Shown piece after piece: positions 52,078 through 61,944 of a DNA stretch of 64,000 bases. The DNA comes from Halalkalibacillus halophilus DSM 18494. Its GTDB lineage: Bacteria > Bacillota > Bacilli > Bacillales > Alkalibacillaceae. Position 1 is the stretch's first letter. Every line of letters begins with the position of its first letter. Position numbers and translations under genes: made by a program. The stretch lies in contig NZ_KE383978.1 of the NCBI RefSeq assembly GCF_000423105.1, positions 124,001-188,000 on the forward strand. Direction: 5' to 3'. Under the pieces are notes generated by a model. That model did not search any database. It was not told the DNA's origin and saw only the letters and a list, made by a program, of their open reading frames with translations.

Positions 52078-53874
52078 TTATTCGATTGTTGCTTCGTGTA
52101 ACTGGAAGATTCCTAATGGGTCTACAGAGAAACCAGAAACTTCATCACTAACACCAGTTAGGTAAGTTTGGTGGTTCAAGTAAGCCATTGGTGCCAATTC
52201 AGTTAATAATTCTTGTGCTTCAGAGTAAATTTCTTGACGTGCTTCTGGATCAGCCTCACGACGACCAGCATCAAGTAGTTCGTCTAGCTCGTCATTCTCT
52301 AGGAATGAACGGTCACCAGTAGAACCTACAGCACTAGAATGGAATAATGCATATAGACCGTAGTCCGCATCAGCAGTTACTGTAGACCAACCAAGGATGA
52401 ACATGTCATGCTCTCCGTTAGCTGTACGGTCTAAGTAAGCACCCCACTCAAGTTCTTCAACTTCAACATCAATGTTGTACTCGCCAAGGATAGATTGAAC
52501 GTATAGCGCAGTATCAACACGACGCTCGTTATCATTTGTCCAGATTGTAGTTTCGAAACCATCAGCGTAGCCAGCTTCTTCTAGAAGTTCTTGAGCACGC
52601 TCAGGATCGTGACCTAAACCATCAACATTTTCATCATAACCGAATACGTCTGGAGCAAGTGGCCCAATTGCAGGGATACCATTACCATCGTAAATTCCGT
52701 CAATAATTTCTTCTTGATTAATTAATAAGTTAACAGCTTGACGTACACGCTCATCATCAAATGGCTCTGATTGAACGTTGAAACCTACGTAGTTTAAGCT
52801 TACTGAGTCTTGCATATTTACGCTTACTCCGTCAGTTCCATCTACACGGTCTACGTTATCAGGACCAACATCTTGAATGATGTGAGAGTTACCAGTTTCA
52901 AGTTCTGCAATACGAGCAGATGTTTCTGGAACAACTTTGAATGAGATTGCATCAGCCGCAGCTGCTTCGCCCCAGTAATCATCATAACGAGAAAGTGTTA
53001 GACGTTCACCAGAAATACGCTCATCTACTTCAAAGTAACCAGTACCGGCAGCATTTTGAGCAACGTATTGCCCAATGTACTCACCAACTGCTCCAACAGC
53101 TTCATTGAATTCTTCTGCTTCTGCAGACTCTTCTTCAGCGCCTTCAGCAGCATCAGCTAATTCTTGTACTTCTTCTTCTGTGTAACCAGATTCTTCATAT
53201 GCTTGTGCATAGTCTTCTTCAATAACATCCATACTCATCATTCCACCAGCATCGTGTGCAAGGTGTGAAAGTAGAGGAGCGAATGGATATTCAGTAGTTA
53301 TGTGTAGTTCATAGTCACCAACTACTTCAACATCTGTAATCATTTCGTAAAGGAATGCACGCTCAGAAGCAACAACTGGATCTAAAATACGATCTAAGTT
53401 AGCTTTTGCAACTTCAGCTGTGAATTCTGAACCATCATGGAAAGTTACGCCTTCACGAAGTGTGAATGACCAAGTAGTTTCATCTACTTCTTCCCAATCT
53501 GTTGCTAAACCTTCAACGATTTCTAAGTCTTCGTTCTGACCAACTAATGTATCGTAAATATTAGAACGAGCATTAGATGATGGAACATCGTTAGAACCGT
53601 GTGGGTCTAGTGACACTACATCAGATGGTACTGCAATTACAAGATGGTTACCTTCTGTATCGAAGTCTGCATCTCCTTCAGCTTCACCTTCTGCGTCATC
53701 TTCTTCTGTACCTTCTTCATCATCAGTGTCTGAATCAGTATCAGTTTCTGTTGTATCTTCGCCGTCGTCGTCTCCGCCTTCCGGATCAACGTCGTCGTCG
53801 CTGGCACACGCTGCTAATACTAAAACGAATGAAAGCATTAGAGCGAAAAGCCATAACAATTTGTTTGACTTCAT
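52078..53874 (-). CDS. Peptide/oligopeptide ABC importer substrate-binding lipoprotein
   Basis: A 598-residue lipoprotein with lipobox VLAACA, then a run of about 50 residues almost entirely Asp, Glu, Gly and Thr. The mature domain is a family 5 solute-binding protein (TWSFTLREGVTFHDGSEFTA; QAVNLLINQEEII; EEAGYADGFETTIW). Such proteins bind peptides or sometimes nickel or glutathione. It is divergent from the permease and ATPase genes it presumably serves, 402 bases away. The long acidic tether suggests a salt-adapted cell envelope. Confidence 0.9.
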   Translation of the reverse strand: MKSNKLLWLFALMLSFVLVLAACASDDDVDPEGGDDDGEDTTETDTDSDTDDEEGTEEDDAEGEAEGDADFDTEGNHLVIAVPSDVVSLDPHGSNDVPSSNARSNIYDTLVGQNEDLEIVEGLATDWEEVDETTWSFTLREGVTFHDGSEFTAEVAKANLDRILDPVVASERAFLYEMITDVEVVGDYELHITTEYPFAPLLSHLAHDAGGMMSMDVIEEDYAQAYEESGYTEEEVQELADAAEGAEEESAEAEEFNEAVGAVGEYIGQYVAQNAAGTGYFEVDERISGERLTLSRYDDYWGEAAAADAISFKVVPETSARIAELETGNSHIIQDVGPDNVDRVDGTDGVSVNMQDSVSLNYVGFNVQSEPFDDERVRQAVNLLINQEEIIDGIYDGNGIPAIGPLAPDVFGYDENVDGLGHDPERAQELLEEAGYADGFETTIWTNDNERRVDTALYVQSILGEYNIDVEVEELEWGAYLDRTANGEHDMFILGWSTVTADADYGLYALFHSSAVGSTGDRSFLENDELDELLDAGRREADPEARQEIYSEAQELLTELAPMAYLNHQTYLTGVSDEVSGFSVDPLGIFQLHEATIE

Positions 53875-54276
53875 GTTGTGTTACCCCCTTAAAATAGTTA
53901 AAAGTTATTGAACCCTATCTTGTTTATTCGCAAGAAAGGAACTCAATATTAAATATATATTACATTTCGTTTTTTATCAAGTTAAAATTTTCTCAATAAT
54001 CTTTACAAAAGGTATGTAAATATTTCCTATTAATAGTCATCTATAAAGTAGTATTATAGAATAGATAACAATACGGTTAAATAATCAAATTTTAATAACT
54101 TTTCTGAATAATATGTATACAGTAAATTTTGTTGTATTATTGAAATATACCGTTTATTATAATCCCAATAAGCACATCAACAATTGTTGAAAAATTTGCA
54201 CGATAAATAGTGCGAAAAATTTAACTACATATCATATTATTATGTAGGATTCTTTTTAAATAAGGAGGTAATTAAT
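53875..54276. other. 402-bp AT-rich divergent regulatory spacer
   Basis: This spacer between the divergent binding-protein and permease genes must hold both promoters. It contains two inverted repeats near the permease side: TTGCAC/GTGCGAA around 54197-54214 and CTACATA/TATGTAG around 54224-54246. TATAAT-like hexamers are frequent, but no -35/-10 pair with normal spacing stands out. No 20-bp array is present, unlike many other spacers here. Confidence 0.5.
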
Positions 54277-55176
54277 GTGAATCAAACTGCAGGAGAAGCA
54301 TCAGAGACATTAAAAGAGAAACAGGAAAATCCGAAGATTAAAAGTTTGAAAGATTTCTATAAACGTTTAAAGAAAAACATTCCAGCTTTAATAGGATTTT
54401 ACACGATTGTCTTTCTAGTAATCGTTTCGATCTTTGGACCGATGCTCACAGTACATCCATACGATACTGTGAACTTATCTGATAGATTAGTTGGGCCATC
54501 TGCCGAATATTGGTTTGGTACAGACCATATGGGGCGTGATATTTTCACGCGAATCATTCATGGTATGTCATTAACACTTATGGTAGGTTTCTTCTCGGTC
54601 ATACTTGGAGGAGTGGTAGGTGTTCCACTTGGAATCGTATCTGGTTATTATGGTGGAAGACTTGATAACTTAATTATGCGATTTATGGATGTTTTATTAG
54701 CTTTCCCTGGGATTCTGTTAGCGCTTGCAATTGTAAGTGTACTAGGAGGTAGCCTACAAAATGTGATTATTGCCGTAGCTATCTATGCTATTCCAGGATT
54801 TGCTCGTATTGCACGTGGTTCTACTTTAGCGACGAAAAAATTGGAGTATGTAGATGCTATTAAAGCATTAGGCGCGACGGATAACCGAGTTATTTTCAAA
54901 CATATCATGCCAAATGTGCTATCACCTCTAATTGTTAACGCGACGCTTTATATCGCAACAGCAATTTTAACAGCTGCTGGACTTTCCTTCCTTGGAATGG
55001 GGGCACAGCCACCTACTCCAGAGTGGGGCGCGATGCTTAATGATGGACGTGATTATATGTATCAAGCTGGTCACATCGCATTCTTCCCAGGTGTAGCTAT
55101 TGTTGTTGTTGTATTAGCGTTTAATATATTCGGTGATGGATTGCGTGATGCACTCGATCCGAAAATGAAAAAATAG
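54277..55176 (+). CDS. Peptide ABC importer permease (DppC/OppC type)
   Basis: A 299-residue permease with an N-terminal cytoplasmic stretch and six spans. It has the DppC motif HPYDTVNLSDRL, GTDHMGRDIFTRIIHG and the EAA-loop ALGATDNRVIFKHIMPN. The start is a GTG eight bases after AAGGAGG. It heads the C-B-D-F operon, an order in which the C-type permease precedes the B-type. Confidence 0.92.
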   Translation: MNQTAGEASETLKEKQENPKIKSLKDFYKRLKKNIPALIGFYTIVFLVIVSIFGPMLTVHPYDTVNLSDRLVGPSAEYWFGTDHMGRDIFTRIIHGMSLTLMVGFFSVILGGVVGVPLGIVSGYYGGRLDNLIMRFMDVLLAFPGILLALAIVSVLGGSLQNVIIAVAIYAIPGFARIARGSTLATKKLEYVDAIKALGATDNRVIFKHIMPNVLSPLIVNATLYIATAILTAAGLSFLGMGAQPPTPEWGAMLNDGRDYMYQAGHIAFFPGVAIVVVVLAFNIFGDGLRDALDPKMKK

Positions 55177-55194
55177 AAAGTAGGTGCAATCGTC

Positions 55195-56115
55195 ATGACA
55201 ACGTTTATCATTCGTCGTTTACTCCAGTTGATACCGGTGCTAATAGGTGTAACAATTTTGGTGTTTTCTTTGATGCACCTTACTCCTGGTAACCCAGCTA
55301 TGATTTTAGCAGGAGAGAACGCTCCTGACGCCACGGTTCAAGCAATTGAACAACGTCTGGGATTAAATGACCCTTTACCCATACAATATTTTAATTTTTT
55401 AGCTGATGCTATAAGATTAGACTTTGGTGTCTCCATGAGAGACAACTTACCCGTTGCAGACCATGTAATGCCTCGTTTCTGGGTAACTTTAGAGTTAGCG
55501 ATTTATAGTACAATTTTCAGTATTTTCTTAGGGTTGATTGCAGGAATTGTTTCTGCAGTACGACAGTATACTATTTCAGATATTTCTATTATGATTGTTG
55601 CTTTATTCGGCCTATCCATGCCGAACTTCTGGTTAGGTTTAATGTTAATTCAGTACTTCTCTATAAATCTAGGTTGGTTCGATCCAACTGGTTGGGGAAG
55701 CCCGAATCAATTGGTTTTACCGATTATTACACTTGGCACAGCCGGGGCTGCAATCATAGCCCGTATGACCCGTTCCAGTATGCTTGATGTAATTCAACAA
55801 GATTATATTCGAACGGCTCGGGCAAAAGGTGTAAGGGAACGTTACGTTGTTTATAAACACGCCCTTAAAAATGCCTTAATTCCTGTAGTAACAGTTATCG
55901 GTTTGCAGTTCGGTGCACTTCTTGCAGGTACAGTTCTTACTGAAACGGTATTCGCAATTAACGGAATGGGACGTTTGCTAATTGATTCAATTCAGGCCCG
56001 TGACTTCCCAGTTGTGCAAGCCTGTGTACTAATTATTGCTGTAATCTTCGTACTTGTGAACTTAATTGTTGATATTTCGTATCGACTACTAAATAAACGT
56101 ATTGATTTAGACTAA
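55195..56115 (+). CDS. Peptide ABC importer permease (DppB/OppB type)
   Basis: A 306-residue permease with six spans, FIIRRLLQLIPVLIGVTILV at the N-terminus, LTPGNPA and the loop RTARAKGVRERYVVYKHALK. It pairs with the preceding DppC-type protein in the membrane. It starts 18 bases after that gene. Confidence 0.93.
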   Translation: MTTFIIRRLLQLIPVLIGVTILVFSLMHLTPGNPAMILAGENAPDATVQAIEQRLGLNDPLPIQYFNFLADAIRLDFGVSMRDNLPVADHVMPRFWVTLELAIYSTIFSIFLGLIAGIVSAVRQYTISDISIMIVALFGLSMPNFWLGLMLIQYFSINLGWFDPTGWGSPNQLVLPIITLGTAGAAIIARMTRSSMLDVIQQDYIRTARAKGVRERYVVYKHALKNALIPVVTVIGLQFGALLAGTVLTETVFAINGMGRLLIDSIQARDFPVVQACVLIIAVIFVLVNLIVDISYRLLNKRIDLD

Positions 56116-56139
56116 GCATAGAAAGCGAGGTGGCGTTCG

Positions 56140-57174
56140 ATGAAACAAGAAGAGAATATTTTAGAGGTGAAAGATTTACGTACTTCCTTCTTTATAGAGG
56201 GAGAAGAAGTCAAAGCTGTTGATGGGGTAACTTTCGATGTACCTAAAGGGCAAACATTGGGAATCGTTGGGGAATCTGGTTCAGGTAAAAGTATTTCTGC
56301 CTTATCGATTCTTCAATTGATTGGTCACCCTGGTAAAATCGTTGGCGGTGAAATTAATTTTAAAGGAGAAAACTTGCTAGATTTCTCTGAAAAACAAATC
56401 CGTCAGATTCGTGGTAATAAGATCTCGATGATTTTCCAAGAACCAATGACTTCCTTAAACCCTACGTATACTGTAGGGCAACAAATTCGTGAAGCTTTGA
56501 AAATTCACCAAGGGCTAGGAAAACAAAAAGGAACAGATAAAGCAATCGAATTGTTGGAGCTAGTAGGAATTCCTTCTCCACAAAAACGTGTGACGCAATA
56601 TCCATTTGAATTATCCGGTGGTATGCGTCAACGTGTCATGATTGCGATGGCATTAGCATGTAATCCAGAGCTTCTAATTGCAGATGAGCCAACAACGGCG
56701 TTAGACGTAACTATTCAAGCTCAGATTTTAGAATTAATTAAAGAATTACAACAAGAAATCGGTATGTCCGTTATTATGATTACGCACGACTTAGGTGTTG
56801 TAGCAGAGACATGTGATTATGTAGCTGTAATGTATTGTGGAAAAGTGGTTGAGTATGCAGACGTTCGCACGCTGTTCAAAAACCCACGTCATCCATATAC
56901 CGTAGGGTTACTAAATTCACTACCACGTAGTGATGTGGACCAAGAGGAATTAATTCCAATTAAAGGAACGGTTCCTCCACCACATGATATGCCAGAAGGT
57001 TGTCGCTTTGCACCACGTTGTCCATTTGCGACAGATCTATGCCACAATCATCTACCTGAACTGAAAGATGTTGGAGATGGTGAACAAATTCGCTGTTGGA
57101 TTTACACTGATGAGTGGGACGGCGATCCGGAGGTGAAAGTGTATGAGCCAGAAAGAACTTCTGAAAATAAATAA
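56140..57174 (+). CDS. Peptide ABC importer ATP-binding protein (DppD/OppD type)
   Basis: A 344-residue ABC ATPase with Walker A GESGSGKS, signature LSGGMRQRV and Walker B LLIADEP. The C-terminal oligopeptide-transporter extension has the cysteine motif [15 protein letters not shown]. It overlaps the next gene by 32 bases. Confidence 0.94.
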   Translation: MKQEENILEVKDLRTSFFIEGEEVKAVDGVTFDVPKGQTLGIVGESGSGKSISALSILQLIGHPGKIVGGEINFKGENLLDFSEKQIRQIRGNKISMIFQEPMTSLNPTYTVGQQIREALKIHQGLGKQKGTDKAIELLELVGIPSPQKRVTQYPFELSGGMRQRVMIAMALACNPELLIADEPTTALDVTIQAQILELIKELQQEIGMSVIMITHDLGVVAETCDYVAVMYCGKVVEYADVRTLFKNPRHPYTVGLLNSLPRSDVDQEELIPIKGTVPPPHDMPEGCRFAPRCPFATDLCHNHLPELKDVGDGEQIRCWIYTDEWDGDPEVKVYEPERTSENK

Positions 57175-58180
57175 TTTAAAACAATACTTCCCAATTAAAG
57201 GTGGAGTTTTTGGACGCACAGTAAATAACGTAAAGGCAGTAGATGATGTCACTTTCACAATATATGAAGGAGAGACAGTCAGTGTCGTAGGGGAGTCCGG
57301 GTGTGGTAAATCCACAACAGGCCGTGCCATCCTTCGTCTTGATGAACCGACTGCTGGAGAAGTAGAATTTGATGGAACGAATGTATTAGGTTTAAATAAA
57401 AAAGACATGCGTAAAATGCGTAAGGATATGCAAATTATATTCCAGGATCCATATGCTTCGTTAAACCCACGACAAACGGTAAGACAAACATTAGTGGAAG
57501 CAATGGACATCCAAAATGTAGTTCCTAAAAAAGACCGCGCAAACCGTGTTTCTGAATTGATGGAAACGGTTGGGCTACAGCCTCACCAAGCTGACCGTTT
57601 TCCTCACGAGTTCTCAGGTGGACAGCGTCAGCGTATTGGTATCGCACGTGCACTATCGGTTGATCCGAAGTTGATCATTTGTGATGAAGCTGTTTCTGCA
57701 CTTGACGTTTCCATTCAAGCGCAAGTATTGAACCTATTGAAAAAGTTCCAGGATGAAATGAATCTTACGTATCTATTTATTGCTCACGACTTAGGTGTGG
57801 TTCGTCATATCTCTGATCGAATCATTGTAATGTATTTAGGAAAGATTGTAGAAATAGGAGATAAAAAATCTATCTTCAACAATCCACAACACCCTTATAC
57901 AAAAGCATTGTTATCAGCGATCCCTGTTCCGGACCCAGATAAGAAAACGGAGCGTATCTTCTTACAAGGTGATGTACCTTCACCAATAGACCCACCTAGT
58001 GGCTGTCGTTTCCACACACGTTGTCCATTTGCAACAGAAAAATGTGTAGAAGAAACGCCAGAACTCCGTGATGAAGATTATATGGATGGTGGACACCAAG
58101 CTGCGTGTCACTATATTAGAGAAATCGAGTCTGGAGAACATAAACCAACTCGCGATACATCTAAAGTAAGACAAGTGTAA
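57143..58180 (+). CDS. Peptide ABC importer ATP-binding protein (DppF/OppF type)
   Basis: A 345-residue ABC ATPase with Walker A GESGCGKST, signature FSGGQRQRIGIARALS, Walker B LIICDEA (Ala where DEP is usual) and the C-terminal GCRFHTRCPFATEKC extension. The ATG at 57143 has GGAGGTGA upstream, inside the preceding gene. Last gene of the operon. Confidence 0.94.
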   Translation: MSQKELLKINNLKQYFPIKGGVFGRTVNNVKAVDDVTFTIYEGETVSVVGESGCGKSTTGRAILRLDEPTAGEVEFDGTNVLGLNKKDMRKMRKDMQIIFQDPYASLNPRQTVRQTLVEAMDIQNVVPKKDRANRVSELMETVGLQPHQADRFPHEFSGGQRQRIGIARALSVDPKLIICDEAVSALDVSIQAQVLNLLKKFQDEMNLTYLFIAHDLGVVRHISDRIIVMYLGKIVEIGDKKSIFNNPQHPYTKALLSAIPVPDPDKKTERIFLQGDVPSPIDPPSGCRFHTRCPFATEKCVEETPELRDEDYMDGGHQAACHYIREIESGEHKPTRDTSKVRQV

Positions 58181-58186
58181 CTATAT

Positions 58187-58212
58187 AAACAGGGGGAGCA
58201 ATCTCCCTGTTT
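58187..58212 (+). terminator. Intrinsic terminator of the peptide importer operon
   Basis: The arms AAACAGGGGGAG and CTCCCTGTTT pair with a two-base bulge in the G run; a T-rich tract follows. Confidence 0.8.
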
Positions 58213-58374
58213 TTGTTTTGGAATAAAGTTGAGGATATCTTAAGGATAATGAGGAATTATAGGTTGTAGAGGAGAGAGGATCGTTTATAGTGCTCACGCA
58301 GCAAGTTTCCTTTTTTATATAATTGCGTGCGATTAGCGGGTGAACTGATTTATGAAGTACTTGAAATTAAAATA

Positions 58375-58536
58375 TATCCAGAAAAGTAGAGGTATATCCA
58401 TAAATCTAAGCTCATATCCATAACATTTTTTATTTATCCAGAAATGTCTTGGATATATCCACGAAAGTCGAAGATATATCCAGAAGTTATAGCTTATATC
58501 CACAAAAGTCTACGGATATCCATAAATCTCATGTGT
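58375..58536. repeat. Degenerate tandem array, 20-21 bp period, 8 units (family d, inverted)
   Basis: Eight units begin TATCCA (CAG, CAT or CAC variants), with lengths 20, 20, 20, 21, 21, 20 and 20, and most carry an A-rich stretch ending in AAAGT or AAATC. The reverse complement matches array d at 24.6 kb. The 487-base spacer between the peptide importer terminator and kbl holds otherwise only AT-rich sequence and the kbl promoter region. Confidence 0.9.
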
Positions 58537-58667
58537 GAGCAATATTCCACTAGACTGCAAAGCAACCTGTCTCACTAAAAATCCCTTATGAAACATTCAC
58601 AGCATCAATGTAAAACATGTTATGATAAAAAATGGAGAAATGATCAATAACCTTAGGAGGTCATACA

Positions 58668-59858
58668 ATGCCAAGTAAAACATTAGAAAACTTTTTAAAC
58701 GAGAATTTGCAAGAATTAAAAGACCAAGGATTATATAATGAAATCGATCCGGTGCAAGGCGCGAATGGACCGGTCATCACACTTAACGATCAAAAATTAA
58801 TCAATTTATCCTCAAACAACTATTTAGGACTAGCTACAAACGACCGCTTAAGAGAAGTGGCGAAAAAAGCTATTGATACACATGGTGTCGGAGCAGGTGC
58901 TGTTCGTACCATTAACGGAACATTAGATGTCCACGTGGAATTAGAAGAGAAGATTGCTGAATTTAAAGGCACAGAATTCGCAATTGCATTCCAGTCAGGA
59001 TTCAATTGTAATATGGCTGCTATTTCTGCAATTATGGATAAGAATGACGCGATCTTATCGGATGCTTTAAACCACGCTTCCATCATTGATGGGTGTCGTT
59101 TATCCAAAGCGAAAATCATTCCATTTGAACACTCTAATATGGAAGATTTACGTAAAAAGGCTAAAGAAGCAACGGAATCTGGTCAGTATAATAAAGTAAT
59201 GGTTATTACGGATGGCGTATTCTCTATGGATGGGGATGTTGCAAAGCTTCCTGAAATCGTAGAGGTTGCTAAAGAATTCGATCTTATTTCTTATGTGGAT
59301 GATGCGCACGGTTCAGGTGTCCTTGGAAAAGGTGCAGGTACTGTGAAACATTTTGGACTTCAAAATGATGTGGATATCCAAATGGGTACGTTATCTAAAG
59401 CAATTGGTGTCGTCGGTGGATATGTAGCAGGTAAGGAAAACTTAATCGACTGGCTAAAAGTTCGCTCTCGTCCATTCCTATTCTCAACTTCTCTATCCCC
59501 TGCAGATGTAACTGCTTGTACAGAAGCAATTAGCATGTTGATGGAGTCTACAGAACTTCATGATAAGCTTTGGGAAAATGGAGACTACTTGAAAAAAGGC
59601 CTAAAAGAATTAGGTTTTGATATCGGAGAAAGTGAAACACCAATTACGCCATGTATTATTGGAGAAGAAAAAACAACGCAACAATTTAGTAAGCGACTGC
59701 ATGAAGAAGGTGTGTACGCAAAGTCGATCGTTTTCCCAACGGTACCTCGTGGGACTGGACGTGTGCGTAATATGCCTACAGCCGCTCACACGAAAGAAAT
59801 GCTAGATGACGCAATTAAGATTTATGAAAAAGTAGGTAAGGAAATGGGAATTATATAG
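58668..59858 (+). CDS. kbl: 2-Amino-3-ketobutyrate CoA ligase (glycine C-acetyltransferase)
   Basis: A 396-residue alpha-oxoamine synthase with [13 protein letters not shown], the PLP lysine in [13 protein letters not shown] and [13 protein letters not shown]. It cleaves 2-amino-3-oxobutyrate with CoA to glycine and acetyl-CoA. The next gene encodes threonine dehydrogenase, which makes its substrate, so the pair forms the Tdh-Kbl pathway. The ATG has AGGAGG upstream. A TGTTATGAT extended -10 lies at about 58618-58626. Confidence 0.94.
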   Translation: MPSKTLENFLNENLQELKDQGLYNEIDPVQGANGPVITLNDQKLINLSSNNYLGLATNDRLREVAKKAIDTHGVGAGAVRTINGTLDVHVELEEKIAEFKGTEFAIAFQSGFNCNMAAISAIMDKNDAILSDALNHASIIDGCRLSKAKIIPFEHSNMEDLRKKAKEATESGQYNKVMVITDGVFSMDGDVAKLPEIVEVAKEFDLISYVDDAHGSGVLGKGAGTVKHFGLQNDVDIQMGTLSKAIGVVGGYVAGKENLIDWLKVRSRPFLFSTSLSPADVTACTEAISMLMESTELHDKLWENGDYLKKGLKELGFDIGESETPITPCIIGEEKTTQQFSKRLHEEGVYAKSIVFPTVPRGTGRVRNMPTAAHTKEMLDDAIKIYEKVGKEMGII

Positions 59859-59891
59859 AGAGATTGAAAAGGGATTGGGGGAAACGAGTCA

Positions 59892-60839
59892 ATGAAGAAG
59901 ATTTTAATTACTGGTGCATTGGGGCAAATCGGTTCAGAGTTAACCACCAAATTGCGTGAGATTTATGGAACGGATAACGTGGTTGCAACCGATATTCGTG
60001 AAGCCGATAGTCCAGTGGTAACTGGTGGACCATTTGAAATATTAGATGTAACCGATTATGAAAAGATGTTGATGATTGCAAAGAAGTACCAAGTGGATAC
60101 GGTAATTCATTTAGCCGCACTACTTTCAGCAAAAGCAGAAAATAATCCACAATTAGCATGGAATCTAAATATGAATGGACTAATGAATGCCCTAGAAGTT
60201 GCGAGAGAATTGGATACGAAATTCTTCACCCCAAGTTCAATTGGTGCATTTGGTCCGAACACACCTAAAGACCTTACTCCTCAAGACACGATTCAGCGTC
60301 CAACGACGATGTATGGAGTTAATAAGGTAGCTGGAGAACTTTTGTGTGATTATTACTATAATCGCTTCGGAGTTGATACAAGAGGAGTTCGCTTTCCTGG
60401 ATTGATCTCTTATGTAACAGAACCAGGTGGAGGAACGACGGATTATGCAGTAGAGATCTATTACGAAGCACTTAAAAAAGGTAGCTATACCTCCTATATT
60501 GCAGAAGGAACCCAAATGGATATGATGTATATGCCAGACGCTGTGAATGCAATTATCCAATTGATGGAAGCTGATTCTGAAAAGCTTGTTCACCGAAATG
60601 CTTTTAATATTACAGCAGTAAGTGCTTCACCAGAAGATTTTGAAGCGGCAATCAAAAAGCAACTTCCAGAGTTTACGATGGACTATAAGGTCGACCCTGT
60701 CCGTCAAAAAATCGCTGAAAGTTGGCCGAATTCCATTGACTGTGCAGCAGCGAAAGACGAATGGGGCTTTGAAGCCAAATATGATATCGATAAAATGACA
60801 ACAGATATGTTAGAAAAGTTACGAGAGAAATTAGGATAA
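59892..60839 (+). CDS. tdh: L-threonine 3-dehydrogenase, short-chain (epimerase-like) type
   Basis: A 315-residue extended SDR with the Rossmann motif [21 protein letters not shown] and catalytic YGVNKVAGE (YxxxK). [19 protein letters not shown] is typical of the SDR-type threonine dehydrogenases, distinct from the zinc enzyme of E. coli. It oxidises threonine to 2-amino-3-oxobutyrate for Kbl. It starts 33 bases after kbl with a GGGGG site. Confidence 0.92.
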   Translation: MKKILITGALGQIGSELTTKLREIYGTDNVVATDIREADSPVVTGGPFEILDVTDYEKMLMIAKKYQVDTVIHLAALLSAKAENNPQLAWNLNMNGLMNALEVARELDTKFFTPSSIGAFGPNTPKDLTPQDTIQRPTTMYGVNKVAGELLCDYYYNRFGVDTRGVRFPGLISYVTEPGGGTTDYAVEIYYEALKKGSYTSYIAEGTQMDMMYMPDAVNAIIQLMEADSEKLVHRNAFNITAVSASPEDFEAAIKKQLPEFTMDYKVDPVRQKIAESWPNSIDCAAAKDEWGFEAKYDIDKMTTDMLEKLREKLG

Positions 60840-60844
60840 AGAAT

Positions 60845-60874
60845 AAAAAGACATTGCCTGCGCAATGTCTTTTT
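60845..60874 (+). terminator. Intrinsic terminator of kbl-tdh
   Basis: A 13-bp perfect stem (AAAAAGACATTGC / GCAATGTCTTTTT) with a four-base loop. Confidence 0.93.
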
Positions 60875-60899
60875 ATTTCTAAGTGGCTGTGGGGTAACT

Positions 60900-61084
60900 C
60901 CAATCAGTGTTCAGGAGTGCCAATCAGTCGTATAAGGCTCTCCAATCAGTGTTCAGGAGCGCCAATCAGTCGTTAAGACTCTCCAATCAGTGTTCAAAAG
61001 CCCCAATCAGTTGTTAACGCACTCCAATCAGTGTTCAGAAGTGCCAATCAGTCGTTACCGCACTCCAATCAGTCTTCAATAATC
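60900..61084. repeat. Tandem array, alternating 20/21 bp units, 9 units (family e)
   Basis: Nine units begin CCAATCAGT. Odd units are 20 bases (CCAATCAGTGTTCAGGAGTG type) and even units 21 or 22 (CCAATCAGTCGTTA type), a strict two-unit alternation. The skeleton (CCAATC; TCAGGAG in the short form, CGTTA in the long form) is shared with the large array at 32.6-32.9 kb. It lies between the tdh terminator and a convergent gene. Confidence 0.95.
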
Positions 61085-61100
61085 ATATATCCCAAACTAA

Positions 61101-61580
61101 CTAGCTAAACGTCTCATCTAAACAACTTGCATAAAACTCAATTAACTCCTGTTCCTCTTTTAGCGATTGATCTTGGGTAGTTTCTAACAACTTTTGAATG
61201 ATAATCTCCATTGCCAGGTCAGGGTCTCCTTGGTTATATAAAGCCATCGCAAAATAAACGGACATTTTATTATTCGTAGGAAACTCACTCATTCCGATCT
61301 CTAGCGTTTCAACTGCTAAATCATATAAGCCTACTGATCGGTAGCTTCTGCCTAAAGAAAGGAGGATTTCTTCCCGTAAATCTAAATTCTCCGCTTCTTC
61401 TAGAGCCTGCTTATAATATGTAATCGCTTGTGGAAACATTTCAAGTTTTTCATGTATGTCTCCCGCATGAAAATATACTTCAGAATTCTGTTCCTGTTCC
61501 AATACTTCCAAGATAAGTTTTTGCGCATCTTCCCACTGACTGTTTTCTTTAAACTTAAGAATATTTTCTAAATAATTCAT
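61101..61580 (-). CDS. TPR-repeat protein
   Basis: A 159-residue, all-helical protein with about four tetratricopeptide units (VYFHAGDIHEKLEMFPQAIT; LLSLGRSYRSVGLYDLAVET; YFAMALYNQGDPDLAME). It probably mediates protein contacts; the partner is unknown. The ATG at 61580 has AAAGGAAGTG upstream, so the longer frame to 61628 is not used. Confidence 0.8.
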   Translation of the reverse strand: MNYLENILKFKENSQWEDAQKLILEVLEQEQNSEVYFHAGDIHEKLEMFPQAITYYKQALEEAENLDLREEILLSLGRSYRSVGLYDLAVETLEIGMSEFPTNNKMSVYFAMALYNQGDPDLAMEIIIQKLLETTQDQSLKEEQELIEFYASCLDETFS

Positions 61581-61803
61581 GCAAACACTTCCTTTTATAT
61601 ACAAAATTAAACATAAATTCATATACATATATTTCTATACTCGAAATAACGCTAAATCACTTTAAATGTAGGGAAATTAACCTACATGACTATATTAGGA
61701 GTCACATGCAAGCAGATGCTACCGAATCATAGTCATACTTAGCGTACTAAAATTTTGACGTAGAGTGAACAATTATCTACAATTTTAAATTAGTTGTGAA
61801 AAA

Positions 61804-61832
61804 TTTACGTGAAAATAGGGTAAACCTATAGT
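61804..61832 (+). promoter_or_regulatory. Candidate promoter of the BCCT gene
   Basis: TTTACG and TATAGT are separated by 17 bases, about 110 bases upstream of the BCCT start. The rest of the 364-base spacer (61581-61944) holds the divergent TPR promoter side and a small GCTTTGAAAAGC inverted repeat near 61861-61872; I see nothing else in it. Confidence 0.5.
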
Positions 61833-61944
61833 ACACAACTTTTACTTAAACATGCAATTTGCTTTGAAAAGCAAGTGCTTCTATTAGACGACATAGAACG
61901 GAAGCTGAGCTTTTCCCCAACTACATTACAACAGGAGGAAAAGA

